DNA of 64,000 nucleotides from Piper betle. Lineage: Eukaryota; Streptophyta; Magnoliopsida; Piperales; Piperaceae. The stretch covers positions 54,088 through 118,087 of the forward strand of contig JAURVB010012890.1 of the NCBI GenBank assembly GCA_033002965.1. Direction: 5' to 3'. How positions within the stretch are numbered: the stretch's first letter is position 1; every line of letters starts with the position of its first letter. Below the pieces are notes generated by a model. It had not been told where the DNA came from, did not search any database, and saw only the letters and a program-made list of their open reading frames with translations. Below are positions 11,547-24,466 of the stretch, in pieces. A program made the translations under genes and the position numbers.

Positions 11547-14520
11547 TCAAGTGCTTCTAAGCAAGCGTCTGAGCTGCCAAAGCCAGGAGTATGACATCCC
11601 CAACGAACAGTAAACTGAAATCAACATGAGGGAGAAGAATGGGAGCTTGTCTCCCATGAAATATGAGTGTAGGAACTGACCCCATACTTCCACGCCAAAC
11701 ATGCCAATAAGATAAACAAACACAAGCCCTCCAATCAAACCGCCATTTTGGTTAGCTTGATGCAATTTTGTTTCTTTTGCCACCTCTTTACCCTTGTTTG
11801 CTTTTGGTCTGTTTTTGAACTGCATGGTGAAACCCATCCATAAAAGAATTGCATGCAGAACAAGCAGCAGCACCTTTATGAGATACTCTTGTGGCCGGAA
11901 AAGCAGAGGGAACATGGAGTAGCAGGACACTGCATCAGCAAAACAAAATGAGAGCTTAAGACCGAACATCTACCAAGAGGACTGGTTAAACAAACTCAAA
12001 ACCCAAAGAAAGCCTCCAAAACGAAGTGCTCGTGCACAAATATCTTCCATTCAAGAAGATGATCCCAGGATTAAATTATTGGGTAGTTCACAATTGTTTT
12101 TACGTAATTAGAAATTTAAAGTGCAATTAAAAAATAAGCCTCTGGAAATACTGGAAAAGGATAAATTTCTACCATCAAGGAGAAGAACCAGGGATATCAA
12201 CGTTTTGGTAGTTTAGAACTATTTTTACGTAATTACAATTTCAGATTTCAATAGCAAATACACCTTTGGCAATGCTCAAAACCAAAGAAAAAGCTTCTGA
12301 AACAACTGCTTGTGGACAAATATCTTCCATCCAAGGATTTCAATTTTTTGGCAGTTCAGAATTAACCATATGTAAGTACAAATTCGGAGTAACTTACAAA
12401 AGCATCCTATGATGATCAAAATGGGAAAGTAGCAGAAATAAGAAGAAAATCAAATTAAATCATCATAAAGAAAATACCAATTGAGAGCAGGAAATAATGT
12501 CTGGCTTCCTCTAAGCTGCGGATAGCAGTGACAGCTAGCGGAATCACAAAATGAAGTGCCGCTTTTTCATGAACATGCCAACCAAAAAGGAATCCACATG
12601 TAAATGCATATGCTATCCAAGTGACAACATGCTTTGGCTGCGGATTTCTCCAGGCCTTGATAAGAGCTGGAGAAATGGCAAGCAAGACAAATAAGAAGGT
12701 TACCACAGGGGTTACCTGAAATTCATGAAAACCAATTCAAAACCCAGCACCTTTTTTTGTCGGCAAGATCTAACAACGAAAAGCAACAGTACCTGAGGCA
12801 GGATATAAAAGGGAGAGGAATCACCAACAAGGCCTCCAGTAAATGAAGCTGTTGGTGTCGGCAGATGGTAACCCAATTTCTTTAGAGCAAAGGCGCAAGT
12901 TTTATCAATCAGTATGTAAAACACCCAAATATTAGGAGCCCAATATGCATGGCACAGTCCTCTGCCAAACGGAAACATGCGTTGTAGGACTTGCTGTATC
13001 TGCAAGAAAGACAATTGAATCTATAAGTTTGAACTGGATTCCCACATGAAAGCACAACAGCCACAATCAGGTAATGTTTTATCCCCACTTGAGTTGTTTG
13101 ATTTCAAAAAGGATCAAAAGAAAACGTAGATTTCGAACTCTGCACATACACATAGTATAAAAAACATAAAAAGGCGCTCCTAAGAATAATGTACGATTGC
13201 TGGCATCAAATCAAGAGGACATATTCTAAATCAAAATTCATCATCATAACCGATATTCAAGCTATCCATTTCAGATCTTAATATTTCCAGATGGCAATTA
13301 ACAACTCCATAAAACAATTTAGTCCTGCAAATAATGCCCCAATTGTAATGATCTGCAATTCTCATCTGCTTCAACTAAAATAACAAGAGACAGGTTTCTA
13401 AGATTACACTGCCTTTGTATTGAAGAACAAACATCACCGATTCACCAAGACATCCGAGACAGAATACTCAAACAACCTAACCAGACAGAAAATTAAGACA
13501 CCAGGCAATTGAATATAGCCACTTCAAGCATTCAAGTCTCATGCAAAATATATTCTGCTACTACGCATCAATAGCACCATCTACAATTCTCATCTGCTAC
13601 AAATAAAACAACAAAATCACTAACAGCAGAGCCAAAAGATAATAAACATCCACAGCATTTTTCTCGAAGAACAAGCACCTCTAATGCATACGAGACACAG
13701 TTTTTCTCAAACAGCTCAAAGGCACAATGCAAATGAAAACGTCATTACCTCACCATAATACAAGAAGGGGCCAAACGCCACAGCAAAGACGGCACCCACA
13801 ACCGCCCCCATTGCAAAAAACCTCCCAACCCCCCGCCAAAAGCCGCCGCCTTTACAGTAATGCCTCAGCAGGTAGACGAAGTACACCGGCGCTGCCACCG
13901 CAAAGAGATGCTTCAAGCACAACACCACCGCAAACACAAACCCGCCCGCCAAATCCCTCCCCTCCACCAAAAACGAGACCGACACCATCAAAACGCCGAT
14001 CAAAAATCCATTGTACTGGAAATGCACATGGTCCACCATCACCAGCGCCGGCGACCACACGACCAGGAGGCAAAGCAGCCGCCTTTCCACCAACCCGAGC
14101 CGCCTACCCAGGCGGTGGACGGCGTAGAAGAGAACAACGTCCGACGCGACGACGGAGAGCCGCTGGAAGAGGACGGCGGAGTCGGCGGCGTAGCCGAGGC
14201 CGCGGCGGAGGTCGGTTATAGTGGGGTCGAGGAGGCGGGCGGGGACGGCGAGGAGGCGCTCGAAGTAGGCGAAGAGGGGAGGGTAGTCGAGGGTCCACGG
14301 GCTGGTCTCGTCGAGGTACCACTGGGAGAGTGGGAGGGAGGAGGTGACGGCGAGCCAGTTCCGGTGGACCTCGAAGTCGGTGCTTCGGTAGGACGGAACG
14401 AGGAGGAGCTTGACAGCGGTGGCAACGCCGGCGAACCATAGCAGATCGGAGAGCTCGCCGGCGGCAGGCGATGGCTGGGGCTTTTTCTGGCGCTTCGCCG
14501 CCGTCCGTCGCCGTCGTCAT
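11547..14520 (-). CDS. ALG8: ALG8, dolichyl-P-Glc:Glc1Man9GlcNAc2-PP-dolichol alpha-1,3-glucosyltransferase
   Basis: Adds the second glucose to the lipid-linked N-glycan precursor in the ER lumen, using dolichyl-phosphate glucose. Exons on the minus strand: 14520-13749 (very GC-rich), 12999-12793, 12715-12478, 11929-11547; all junctions are GT-AG and in phase. About 530 residues, normal for the family. Family signatures: FEVHRNWLAVT, WTLDYPPLFAYFE, DHVHFQYNG in exon 1, and MFPFGRGLCHAYWAPNIW in exon 2, followed by many hydrophobic helices. Odd point: the ALG8 frame has no ATG in exon 1. The only nearby ATG (14520-14518) is out of frame, and the ALG8 frame reads TGA at 14519-14517. One extra base between that ATG and about 14500, or a non-AUG start, would explain it. 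Identity is very secure; the exact start is not. Confidence 0.95.
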
Positions 14521-14587
14521 CTCCGGCGCCGGCGTCTCTACAAGCACAATCTCTGTTGACTAAAGTGTTGTTAGGTTAAAATAGCAG

Positions 14588-14636
14588 GCCCAGTGGAATA
14601 GACCCATTAGGTATTCTTTGGGCCGGTGGGACGCTA
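14588..14636 (-). promoter_or_regulatory. Site II-type motifs upstream of ALG8
   Basis: GGCCCA (read TGGGCC on the gene's strand) and TTGGGCCGG lie 70-115 bp upstream of the ALG8 start, with a GACCCATTAGG between. Position and motif resemble TCP-bound site II elements of housekeeping genes. No experiment backs this here. Confidence 0.4.
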
Positions 14637-14737
14637 AACTTCTAAATAATGGTTCAATCAAATTTTTGGTTTAGAGTTAAGAGTTTAAAATTTTTAATTT
14701 CGAATCAATTAGCCTTAATCAATTATTTATTTTGAGC

Positions 14738-15238
14738 TACCAAGTTATGTTTGCCATTAATATTTTACAACATGAAAGTAAATAAGCACTATTTTCTTGT
14801 TTTTCCCAAGCAATAAGTACTATTTACTTCGGTTTCCAATAGTGTGATCACGGGCATTGATTTTACATGGACATTATACTTTGTCGTTAAAATGTCAAAA
14901 ATTGGTCTGTCATTATATACATATATATATTATTTTGTACCATTTCCATTTTTTTTGACAGTAGTCGAGTTATTCTCACACTCACTTATAGCTTGTAACA
15001 ACCCGACCGTCTTTGGCCTACTCTGTCATTAAAATGTCAAAATTTAGCCGTGTCATTATCTACATATATTATTTTGCACAAATTCCTTTCTTTTGACCGT
15101 CGGTTGACACACTCACTTATAGCTTGTAACAAACTGTCCGTCTTTGGCCGTGAACTAAAGTGTAACATAATGGATTAAATTATTTTTTAGCAAGTGGTAA
15201 AATAAAGTTAAAGGTCCACACTTATAAGCAGGATCTTA
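14738..15238. repeat. Direct repeat copy 1 (about 500 bp)
   Basis: Begins TACCAAGTTATG and ends AGCAGGATCTTA. It is repeated from 18092 onward with modest divergence, including the stretches ATGAAAGTAAATAAGCAC and TTTCCAATAGTGTGATCAC. Contains a short (TA)n and two variants of a GTCGTTAAAATGTCAAAA segment. No coding capacity. Its right end abuts the element at 15239. Confidence 0.9.
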
Positions 15239-18091
15239 TGTAACACCCCGTTTCGGCTCACCCGTGAACCGACCCGGAAATGTCACCGGCGACCGAACCG
15301 TTCGTTAATCTACTAGATTCGGTTAAGCCGACCAGGATCTACTCTCGGCGTCTCAAGATGGAGATGCAAATATGAAATGCATGAATGGGATACGATTGGG
15401 TTCTAACGCGGTCCTACATGCATGCTGTGATGTACAAGCAAAAACAAGACAAAATAATAAATGAGAAACCAAAAGAAAATATATACTATTTTATGAAAAT
15501 ACGATAACACATAATAATCTACCATGACATTAAATCATTATCTCATTCATTTTTACCCGAGCCGAGTCTGAACTCCAAGGCTCCCTACTCATTCATATTT
15601 ATCAGTTTGTTTCATAACAAGTAATTCATCAAGACAAAAACATTGTAATAATCATTCACACAGCATTAAACAACCATCATTATACATTACACGCGGCAGG
15701 TACATGTGTGCGCGGTTCCGTGCTGCTCCTCCGCAGTCCCGACAGCTTTCATCGCTCGCATTCCTCACCTACATATATATAGAAAAACCGTCAGTAACGA
15801 GTGTTACCGGCCCGGAAAATAACTAATATCAATCTGGCACAGGAGAGCAAACTCTCCTGTTGAATCAAAACCATATACTTCCTCAAGAACTCTCATCAGG
15901 GCACATACGGGAGCCGTCGTCGTCGGGCCGTCGCCCTCGGGTCGACAGCGTCCCCCTATCTTTCTCATTCTCATACCTTGGCCATTTCTCTATTGCTTCT
16001 CGCATCAAATTTCATTCCTTACCGCCCTCTGCACCTTCCATATTACTCCTGGCCTTGAGCACAAAGGCCGAGCACTCTCAGGCAGTCGCCTTCAGTACCC
16101 TTTGAAACCACAAGTCTAGACATGCGCTGCATTGCAGTACCCGTAAACCTCCACACTTCTCCGGGTTTGAGGAACTCAAAGGTGGAGTTGTCCGGATCCT
16201 TCGGGAACGAAGTGGGTTCTCCCCAGCTCCAGAGCCCGCTCTTCCGGGCACACGCCCTATCTGAAGACGTGGCCGCAAGTAACCCTCATTCCATCTCTCA
16301 CCGAAAACACGAAAACTATATATATATAGGCCTGGGTTGGGATTTATACAATAGGCCCGAAGGCATCGTGAGCTAGATCTGAAGTTCGAAAACAAACTCG
16401 AGGGATCTCATCCTCGAGGGTTATTAATCCGAAAAAGAACTGTTGGCTAAATGGCCCGAGTTAAGTGGGATCCGATAAAACGCCACTTAACTCGTCCTGC
16501 ACATGATAAATCAAATAAACAATAGAGTAGCGTAAAACAGAGAACGAGTCCTAAACGGACCTGGTAGAAGCTCCAAACGGGTCCACGCGCCTAGGCGGCG
16601 AGCTCCTACACCGTACCTACACAATCAAGCTAAAAACTAACGCCCGCATGATGAATCACACATCCTATAGCATGCACACAATCAACCCAATCACTCATCA
16701 ATCAACACACATCAATCTATATCAATTCTAGCAAGTCTACTTAGGTTAGTTTGCATTAGATCATGATTATTACTTAATAACCCTAATTAGTTTCATAACT
16801 TCTATTTTTAACACCACACAATTCAACAAATTTCATATTTTATTCTAAATCAAATCTACATTTATATAAGTAATTACAATGCACAATTCATCAATCATAG
16901 CATGCAAATTCTAATAATCAACACTTTCAATTAATTAAGTTAAAATAAATTATACCTCGCGTCGTCGAAAATCGGCGACGGCTAGGGTTTCCGTTTCGCG
17001 GCTCGAAACTCGAATTCGGCACCTAGCGGCGTCCGAAGTCCGATCAGATTGGACCGGGTGCGTTCGGCGGATGATCCGGCGAACTTCCCACGAATCCAAT
17101 TTTCCGGCGGTTCCGGCGGTTTTCCGGCGAGTGTCGGCGGTTTTCCGGCGGATTCCGACGGTTTTCCGGCGACGATTCGGGACGGGGCAATCAGGGGGTC
17201 TATCGGCACCAGCTCGACGAGCTTGGTCCGATGGCGGTGTCAAACAGAGCAACCGAGGCGGCGATGGCCGTCGGCGGCGGCGTTGAAAACGGGCGGCGGC
17301 GGCGGCGTGCTCCGATCGGGGCTCCGGCCGGCCTCGACGGCGGTCGGGAGGATGGGGGAAATGTCGGCAACGGCGAGGGGTGGTACTGGTGGTCGCAGCG
17401 GCGGCGACGGCGGCCGGACGGCGGCGGAATCGACGGGCGGAGCGTCGCGGTTCGTGGGGCAAATCCGGCGTCGTGGCGGCGAGGCAGTGGCCGGGGTGGG
17501 TCGTGGCGGCACGGCGACTTCACGGCGGGGCGGGGCGGCGTCGATTGGCGGCAGCACGGCGTCGGCAGCGGCGGCGGCGGCGACCACAAGGGGCGGCGGC
17601 GGTGGATAGGGTTTTGGAAAAAAAGGGTCGGGAGGAAGAAGAAGTGTGTGCGATGGCATTTTCGTAAATAAGTATTGACTCGATTCCTACTCGAGTCAAA
17701 ATAATAACTAGTTCGTAATAAATTCTAAAAAAATCTAGAAAAATATGGAAAAATTCTATAAAATAAAACAAACACAATAACATCCAAATGACATGCTCTA
17801 TAACTAATAACCCACCCGAATATCGTCAAACGCGTCCTAATTCGTTATTCGGCCTAAAACTATTCTTCGATCAAATAAAAATAACAATCAATACTGCATA
17901 CCTCCATATACTTGATAACCCATTTTTTTCATCATCTTTCAGGCGTTATCATCATACACTTGAGCATACATGACCCTCATTGCTCATAACTCACAGCTGG
18001 CCTCAACCCAGCTCGCGGTCCATGAAGCTGACTCGACTCGAACCGACTGGTTCACTCCCGTAAAACTCTGACTCGAGTCACGGGTTTTACA
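15239..18091. mobile_element. 2.85 kb element bounded by TGTAA...TTACA
   Basis: Left end TGTAACACCCCG; right end CGGGTTTTACA, which reads TGTAAAACCCG in reverse complement, so the ends form an imperfect inverted repeat. Both sides carry the dinucleotide TA (15237-15238 and 18092-18093), and removing element plus one TA joins two copies of the flanking direct repeat cleanly. Inside: an AT-rich first half, then a GC-rich block at 16950-17610 with repeated TTTTCCGGCG units (about 17097-17180) and a CTAGGGTTT telo-box-like motif. Open frames in the GC block are low in complexity and not recognised as a transposase. The TG...CA ends would also fit a large solo LTR, but no 5-bp target duplication is visible. 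Class left open. Confidence 0.6.
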
Positions 18092-18319
18092 TACCAAGTT
18101 ATGTTTGCCATTAATATTGTACAACATGAAAGTAAATAAGCACTATTTTCTTGTTTTTCCCAAACAAAAAGTACTATTTACTTCGGTTTCCAATAGTGTG
18201 ATCACAGTCATTGATTTTACATGGACATTATATTGTGTCGTTAAAATGTCAAAATTAGGCATTGATTTTAGATGGACATTATACTTTGTCGTTAAAATGT
18301 CAAAAATTGGTTAGTCATT

Positions 18320-18381
<62 letters not shown>

Positions 18382-18692
18382 TTGTACAATTTCCTTTCTT
18401 TTGACCGTCGTCGAGTTATTCTCACACTCACTTATAACTTGTAACAACCCTGACCGTTTTTAGCTTACTTTGTCATTAAAATGTCAAAATTTAGCCGGTC
18501 ATTATCTATATATACTATTTTGCACAATTTCCTTTCATTTGACTGTCGGTCGACACACTCACTTATAGCTTGTAACAAACTGACTGTCTTTGGCCGTGAC
18601 CTAAAGTATAACATAATGGATTAAATTATTTTTTAGCAAGTGGTAAAATAAAGTTAAAGATCCACACTTATAAGCAGGATCTTACCTATGTG
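18092..18692. repeat. Direct repeat copy 2, left part
   Basis: Second copy of the 14738-15238 repeat, starting TACCAAGTTATG. It contains an extra internal duplication around TTGATTTTA(C/G)ATGGACATTAT and a longer (TA)n. It reads through the point where copy 1 stops, into CTTACCTATGTG, and is then interrupted by the hAT element at 18693; it resumes at 24467. Confidence 0.88.
18325..18376. repeat. (TA)n microsatellite within repeat copy 2
   Basis: About 25 TA units; repeat copy 1 has only a short array at the same place. Confidence 0.95.
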
Positions 18693-18899
18693 TAGGGTTG
18701 TTCACAAACCGGTCCGAAGTCAATTTTTCCAAAACTCATAACCGGCTCGTTAATAATTTTAACAAGTTCGGGTTTTATTCGGTCCGAGTCGGGTTTTTAC
18801 AATTTCGAGTTCGAGTCGGGTTACTTAAAAAACGATAGAACTGAGCTCGACCTGAGCCCGTATAAAAGCAAAAGTTGAGCCATTTCGAGTTTTCAATTA

Positions 18900-19440
18900 G
18901 GGTATGGGAATGGGGGAAGGAGTGGCGGTGGTTTGGGAGAAATTGTGGCAACTGGTGGCCGGCGACGGTGACGAGCAATGACAGGCGACGAGCAGCGATG
19001 GGCAACAGGCAATAATGGGCGATAGGTGACAGGCAGCGACAGGCAAGGGCTGGTGACTCGGTAGGGATGGACGACGGCAGGCGATGGGCTACGGCGGGCG
19101 CAAGGCAACAACGGGTGACGTGCAACGACAGGCGATGGGTAGCGATGGGTGATGGCGGGCGACAGGTAGTGACGGGGAGGGGGGTGGACCTTTTTTTTGT
19201 CGTTCATTTTTTTCCATAAAAATGAGAAATCTCTCCCTTCTTATCCTATGAATTTCATTATTTTTATGTTTATCTTTTTATAATCTTACATTTTTTATCT
19301 TGTCATCTAACTTTGTACTCTTTGTAGTAAGGCGACGGGCAGCGATGGGCGACGGGCAGCGATGGGCACGAGTGATGAGCAACTATGGGTGACGGGCAAC
19401 GATGGGTGACAGTGGGCGATGCCGGGCGATAGGCAATGAC
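18900..19440. repeat. Degenerate GGCGACGGGCAGCGATGGG tandem repeats in the hAT element
   Basis: Many variants of GGCGA(C/T)GGGCAGCGATGGG, in two blocks separated by an AT-rich spacer. The spacer (about 19185-19330) recurs at 19445-19590, so block and spacer were duplicated together. Confidence 0.8.
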
Positions 19441-20363
19441 TATAGGGGGATTTTTTTGTCGTTTATTTTTTTCCATAAAAATGAGAAATCTCTCCCTTCT
19501 TAATTCTTATCCTAGATAGTAATATGGATTTCATTATTTTTGTGTCTATCTTTTTATAATCTTACATTTTTTATCTTGTCATTTAATTTTGTACTCTTTT
19601 TTTTTGCTTAACAGTGATAAATCTCTCTATTGTTGTCTACTTGTGTTAGATCTTGTATTAATTTCAATATTTTCGTTTTTCCTTCCTATGAAGCTTGTTT
19701 TTTAGCCAATCATAAAGTCAAAGTTGTAAAATTTTTCATTGAAGAGATCAATTTAAAAGGTGCCACCTTTTTCTCAATATTTACTGTGTTCTAATTTTTT
19801 CTAGCAAATTACGATTTTTTTCTAATGAACTCTAACAATGTTCATTATATTGTTCATCGACCAGACAGATTTTGAGAAGTTAGACTTCGTGAAAGAGAGG
19901 ATTGTAGGCATGTAAGTATACAATCTTGCTTTTCAATTTATTTTATTGCAAAAGTTTCTATATGAACTTAGGTAACATATATACATATTTTTAATTGCTA
20001 TTACTAATTTTCTAAATTATCAAGTACTATAATTGTTATATATAAGTTAATTAAACACTAAATAGTCAACATGTGTATAAGTAGCTGTTATATTATGTTA
20101 TGTTATTAAACAGTTCCAAATTTATTAGTTATTGTGAAAAAATTTAGGGATGTAATTGTTTTTTACAATTTACTTAGGGTGTAAACTTCTATAGCTACTT
20201 TCTAAATTATCAAGCACCACAAATTACAATGAAAGCAAAATAGTAAGTCTAATAAAATAGCAAGATAAATGCAAAGCAAATCATAATTAAGTTCAAACAA
20301 AATAATGATACTCAAAACAAGTACTAGCATAATGATGTCATACAAAGCATGCTAACTTTACCT

Positions 20364-22339
20364 TCATTCTTCTTGCTCTTTAGATTCATCATAATCAAGG
20401 TACATTGGGCATAACCAGTCTTGTGAACAAATCAGTGCCTCAACAGTTTCGGATTTCAAACTACTTCTATGCTCGCTGATCAACCTTTCACCTGTGCTAA
20501 ATGCAAATTCAGAGGCAACAGTTGTAAGTGGAATAGATAAAATGTCTCTTGCCATGGCTGATAGTATTTTGTACTTGTTTGCATTGTGTTTCCAATAATC
20601 TAGAAGATCAAATTCAGCCTCTTTTGCAACCTTTTCTATAGGATCTTCCAGATAAGTATCTAATTCTGATTTTGATGTCTCCTTATTTTTTTCAACTTCT
20701 TGGACAAATTTGTTGTAGGCATCATCATCAAACATGTTGTAGCAATTATTTTCAGGCCCAACATCCATTTTACCTAAATCATCTGCATCTGAATCACTTC
20801 AAATTGTGTATATATCATAAATATCCTTGAAAGCATCCATCACCTTCTTTAGCTCTATTTTTGCACTTTCTTTGTAGATTTGAGGAAAACAAAACTTAAT
20901 CATCATTAGCTTACATCTGGGATCCAAAATAGTAGCAATTGCCAACACCAAGTTGCATTCTGACCAATATTTTTCAAATTTCTCTTGCATAGCTTCAATC
21001 ATTGGCTCCATGTAAGCTTGTTCAGATTTAAGTTCACGAGTCAATGCACACTTGAATCCTCCACATCACCGGTAAGAAAAGATTAGATGTTGGATATTTA
21101 GATCCAGATATCATTTCAGTTGCATGGTAGAACTTCTCTAATAGTTCTTCAATATCTGCATATTTTTTCCAATCTTCAGTAGATGGGCACCATTTGTAGT
21201 TAGAGTCTGTATCTCTATAGTGTGCAAATGTTGGTCTGACATCTTTTGCTGCTTTCAACATGAGATAAGTGGAATTCCACCTTGTCTCCACATCTAGTAT
21301 CAACTCTTTTTCCCAGTCAGGTTGAATTGTGCTAAGGAGGTTTCAAAATCTAGCTTTCGGTTTGAAGAACTTTTAACATACTTGGTTGTTTCTCGCACAG
21401 TATGTATCAGCCCCTCTATATGCTTCAAACCATATTGGACGATCAAATTCAGAACATGTGCACTGCACCTCATGTGGAATATGTTTGTAAGATGTAAGGT
21501 ACCACTATTTAGAAAACCCCCTTTCAATATATTAATCATACTATCATTTGAAGCAGCATTATCAACGGTAATTGTGAACACTTTGCCTTCCAAACTCCAT
21601 TCTCTCATAAATTCAGTTATAATATTTGTCATTGCTTGTCCTATGTGTGGAGGAGGAAAATGACGGAATGCCAATATTTTTTTTGCAGCTTCCAACTTTT
21701 TGTTACATAATGAGCAGTCACACAAATATAAGCTTTTGTCCTCCTTGAAGTCCAACAGTCTGTTGTGAGGCAAACAAGGGTAACATCTTTCAAATCATTC
21801 TTGATTTTAACTTTTTCTTCTTGGTATATCTTCAAGCACTCCTTTCGAATAGCATGGCGAGACCATTTATCATGTCGTGGTTGGAGAGTTTTGCTATACA
21901 AATTGAACAACTTACTTTCAACAAACCTGAATGGCTTCTCATCTACTATAATCATCTTTGCAAGAACTCTCTTAGATTTTTCCCTATCATACTTGAAGTT
22001 GGTAATTATAACATTACCCTCTTCTTCTGGTATTGGCTCCAAACTGATCTGTTTTTGCCCCTTCTCAGCTCTTTTACGCTTCTTACAACTTTCCAAATGT
22101 CTTTTCAGGGTACTTGTGGAACCAGTCTTTGACAACTTATACAAAGTTTTGCAATAGGTACATTCTACTTTTGTTTCTCCAGATGGTAATTTCACTTTTT
22201 TCAATTCCTCCCAAACTTTTGATCTCACTCTTGTTTGGTTTTCAGTCACATCATCATTTGAAGTATCTTTGATATCTGCCTCTTGTGTTGTGGTTGCAGG
22301 GACCTCTGGACATGGAGAGGCATCATTGTTGTCAGCCAT
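20364..22339 (-). pseudogene. Decayed hAT transposase (BED zinc finger + hAT dimerisation domain)
   Basis: Would begin MADNNDASPC at 22339. Parts in order: BED-type zinc finger (VWEELKKVK, CTYCKTLY, LKRHLESC); the catalytic-core region with LTTDCWTS and FTITVDNAASN; MRCSAHVLNLIV; ETRWNSTYLML; ILDPRCK; and a C-terminal dimerisation domain ending near residues SEFAFSTGERLISEHRSSL. This is the RICESLEEPER-like plant hAT type. The frame is broken: near an A8 run at 21677-21684, near 21310-21330, near 21050, and by a TGA at 20799-20801 that lies in frame between homologous segments. The element is therefore unlikely to mobilise itself, unless the breaks are sequence errors. Confidence 0.93.
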
Positions 22340-24466
22340 GCCTATAAACAAAAGTGAAAACAAAGTATATGTATTTTTCATAGTTTAATGAATAACATTT
22401 GTTTGAATTATTTTGGGAGGGGAGCACACTGATGTTCCAAAACGGCAAAACCTGTAGCATAAACTTTTTTTTCTTTTTTGTTTTGCAGGTGATGTGGATC
22501 ACCAAGTCACCATGTTTTGACTATTCTAGACCTCTGGTTTCCAGACAATACGAGGTGGTTGTTTTATCTCAATATTGCATAAAGAAAAGATCATTGATAA
22601 CAATGAAAGATAATAAGAAAATCAGTTTTGCAAAACATTATCAATTTAAACTCTATGTTTGTATTAAACTATTTATGTTAACATTAACACTTCTATTTTT
22701 TCACTTTCTAGATATGGGTATATGTCATGTAAAATATACTATATGGTGACAGCAAACAAGCAAAACATAATGAGAAATGGGGGTGGCAGATTGAGATAAT
22801 GAAAGTATAGTACTATCCTCAACTCTATTTGTTTTATTTTTTTACTTGTTTTTTCACTTTCCTTAACTCTCTGTCATATCGTACTATTTTATTTTATACT
22901 ATATGGTGACAGTAAACAAGCAAGCTATTGTCGTGGTGGGTTGTGGCAGACTGAGATAATGAGAAATGAGCATTGCATTGGGCAGAGCTAGAATGCCACA
23001 ATTCACAAATGCTCTATATTAAGATGAGCTACAAGATTATGTTGTCCAAAATGTATAGGTCATTGTTGAAAACAATGTATTTTAATTTCATCACATTATA
23101 TGATTCTAATTTTCATTCTTGTTGCTGACATCAATTGTCATGTCTTTTGCAATATTTATCTATCTATCTTATCATTCCCTACAAATAAGTAGAAAGGATG
23201 AGGAACAACAGTGGAAAAGTTGACTAAATAGAGTAAAGGATAACAACAAATTACCTTTAGGCTTTAGGTGAACAAGAGAGGACACAAAGATGAAAGATTT
23301 ATTCTTCAACGTCTGCAAAGCTCCCCACCTCGGAGAATGAAGACTCATACATTCATACTGTGTGTTACTTGAAAGGAAGTCCAAGCTGTTATTTACCACC
23401 AACTCCTCTAGCTTCAATGAAAGTAAGTTCTTCAATTTGTATAGCAAAAGTGTTATTTACAACCCATTGCTCTAGCTTCAATGAAAATAAGCTCTTCAAC
23501 GAAAGTAAACTGATTTTTCCCAGACCCACCCACTGCTCTAGCTTCAATTACTGATTCGGTTCCTTGGTGTGGAGAGATCACTGCCATAAAACAGAGAGCT
23601 TGTAGGACTGACTTCTTCTGAATATCAAAGAGCTAAGGACCAAGGAGGAGAAAAGAGATAGTCAGACTTCTTCTAAGATCAAAGAGATAAGGACCAAGGA
23701 GGAGAAAACAGATGGTTTGATTAGAATGCCCGTAAATAGCAATGCCAAATGCCAATGAGTTCTACTAGAATGATTGAATGAGTTCAAATAGCAAGTGAGT
23801 CCAGTGACAAAGACTTCTTCTCGTAGGCTATTAATGAGTATGAATTGCAAGTGTATGTTCGAACTACTTGTTGATGAGTTGGAAGTTTGAACTGCAATGT
23901 GTGTTACTGACAGTAATGAGTTATGATTGCAATAAGTTAGCGGCTAATTTTTTATCCCTCATCTACATCAAATGTTCACAGGTGCCAAGCGTTAGGCTGC
24001 AATAATACTAATTAATATGCTAGTTGTTTTGTAATTTGTATTATGGTCATTATTATAAGTTGGAAATACCAATTAGGGGTGTATTTAATCATAATTATGG
24101 GTTGGAAAATATCAAGTAGGTGTATTGGAAATGTACACTATAATAATTATGCAGGTTGGAAACTTGGAATATTTTTTGTATATTACTATGTTGTATGGGA
24201 ATAGTAAACGTCATGTTGTGCTGAGTATATGGTGAGTCGAATCAAGTCGAGTTACAAATCGATTTGATTCACGAGTCGAACTTCTCTCGATCGACTTGAA
24301 TCGAGTTTTATTAAACTCAGGACTGACTCATATAGAAACGAGTCGATTCGGTTTGATAATTTCGAGTTACCAAGTCAAGTTATTTTATCATCAAGTTCGA
24401 GTTGAGCCGAGCCAAGTTTCTAAAACTCACGAGTTAACTCAGGCCAAGAGCAACCCTACCTATGTG

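Larger units (their letters stand above)
18693..24458 (-). mobile_element. hAT-superfamily DNA transposon with 8-bp target duplication
   Basis: Inverted ends TAGGGTTG(T)TC at 18693 and its complement GA(G)CAACCCTA ending at 24458. Both ends are flanked by the exact 8-mer CCTATGTG (18685-18692 and 24459-24466), the target-site size of hAT elements. Length 5766 bp. Subterminal regions are rich in short GAGTCGA/TCGAGTT/CGGGTT motifs, as expected for transposase binding sites. A hAT transposase gene lies inside on the minus strand (20364-22339). Between the left end and the gene are degenerate GGCGACGGGCAGCGATGGG repeats and a duplicated block of about 145 bp (19185-19330 and 19445-19590). The right interior (22400-24200) holds no recognisable gene. 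Confidence 0.95.

Noticed and set aside
17049..17671. Several long overlapping GC-rich open frames on both strands
   Set aside because: They arise in all frames from GC-rich, low-complexity GGC/TTTTCCGGCG repeats. Long frames are expected by chance at this GC content and no domain is recognisable.
14738..18692. Reading the two ~500-bp direct repeats as LTRs of one retrotransposon
   Set aside because: The repeats do not begin TG or end CA, no primer-binding site or polypurine tract lies at their inner edges, and a third worn copy exists at 24590.
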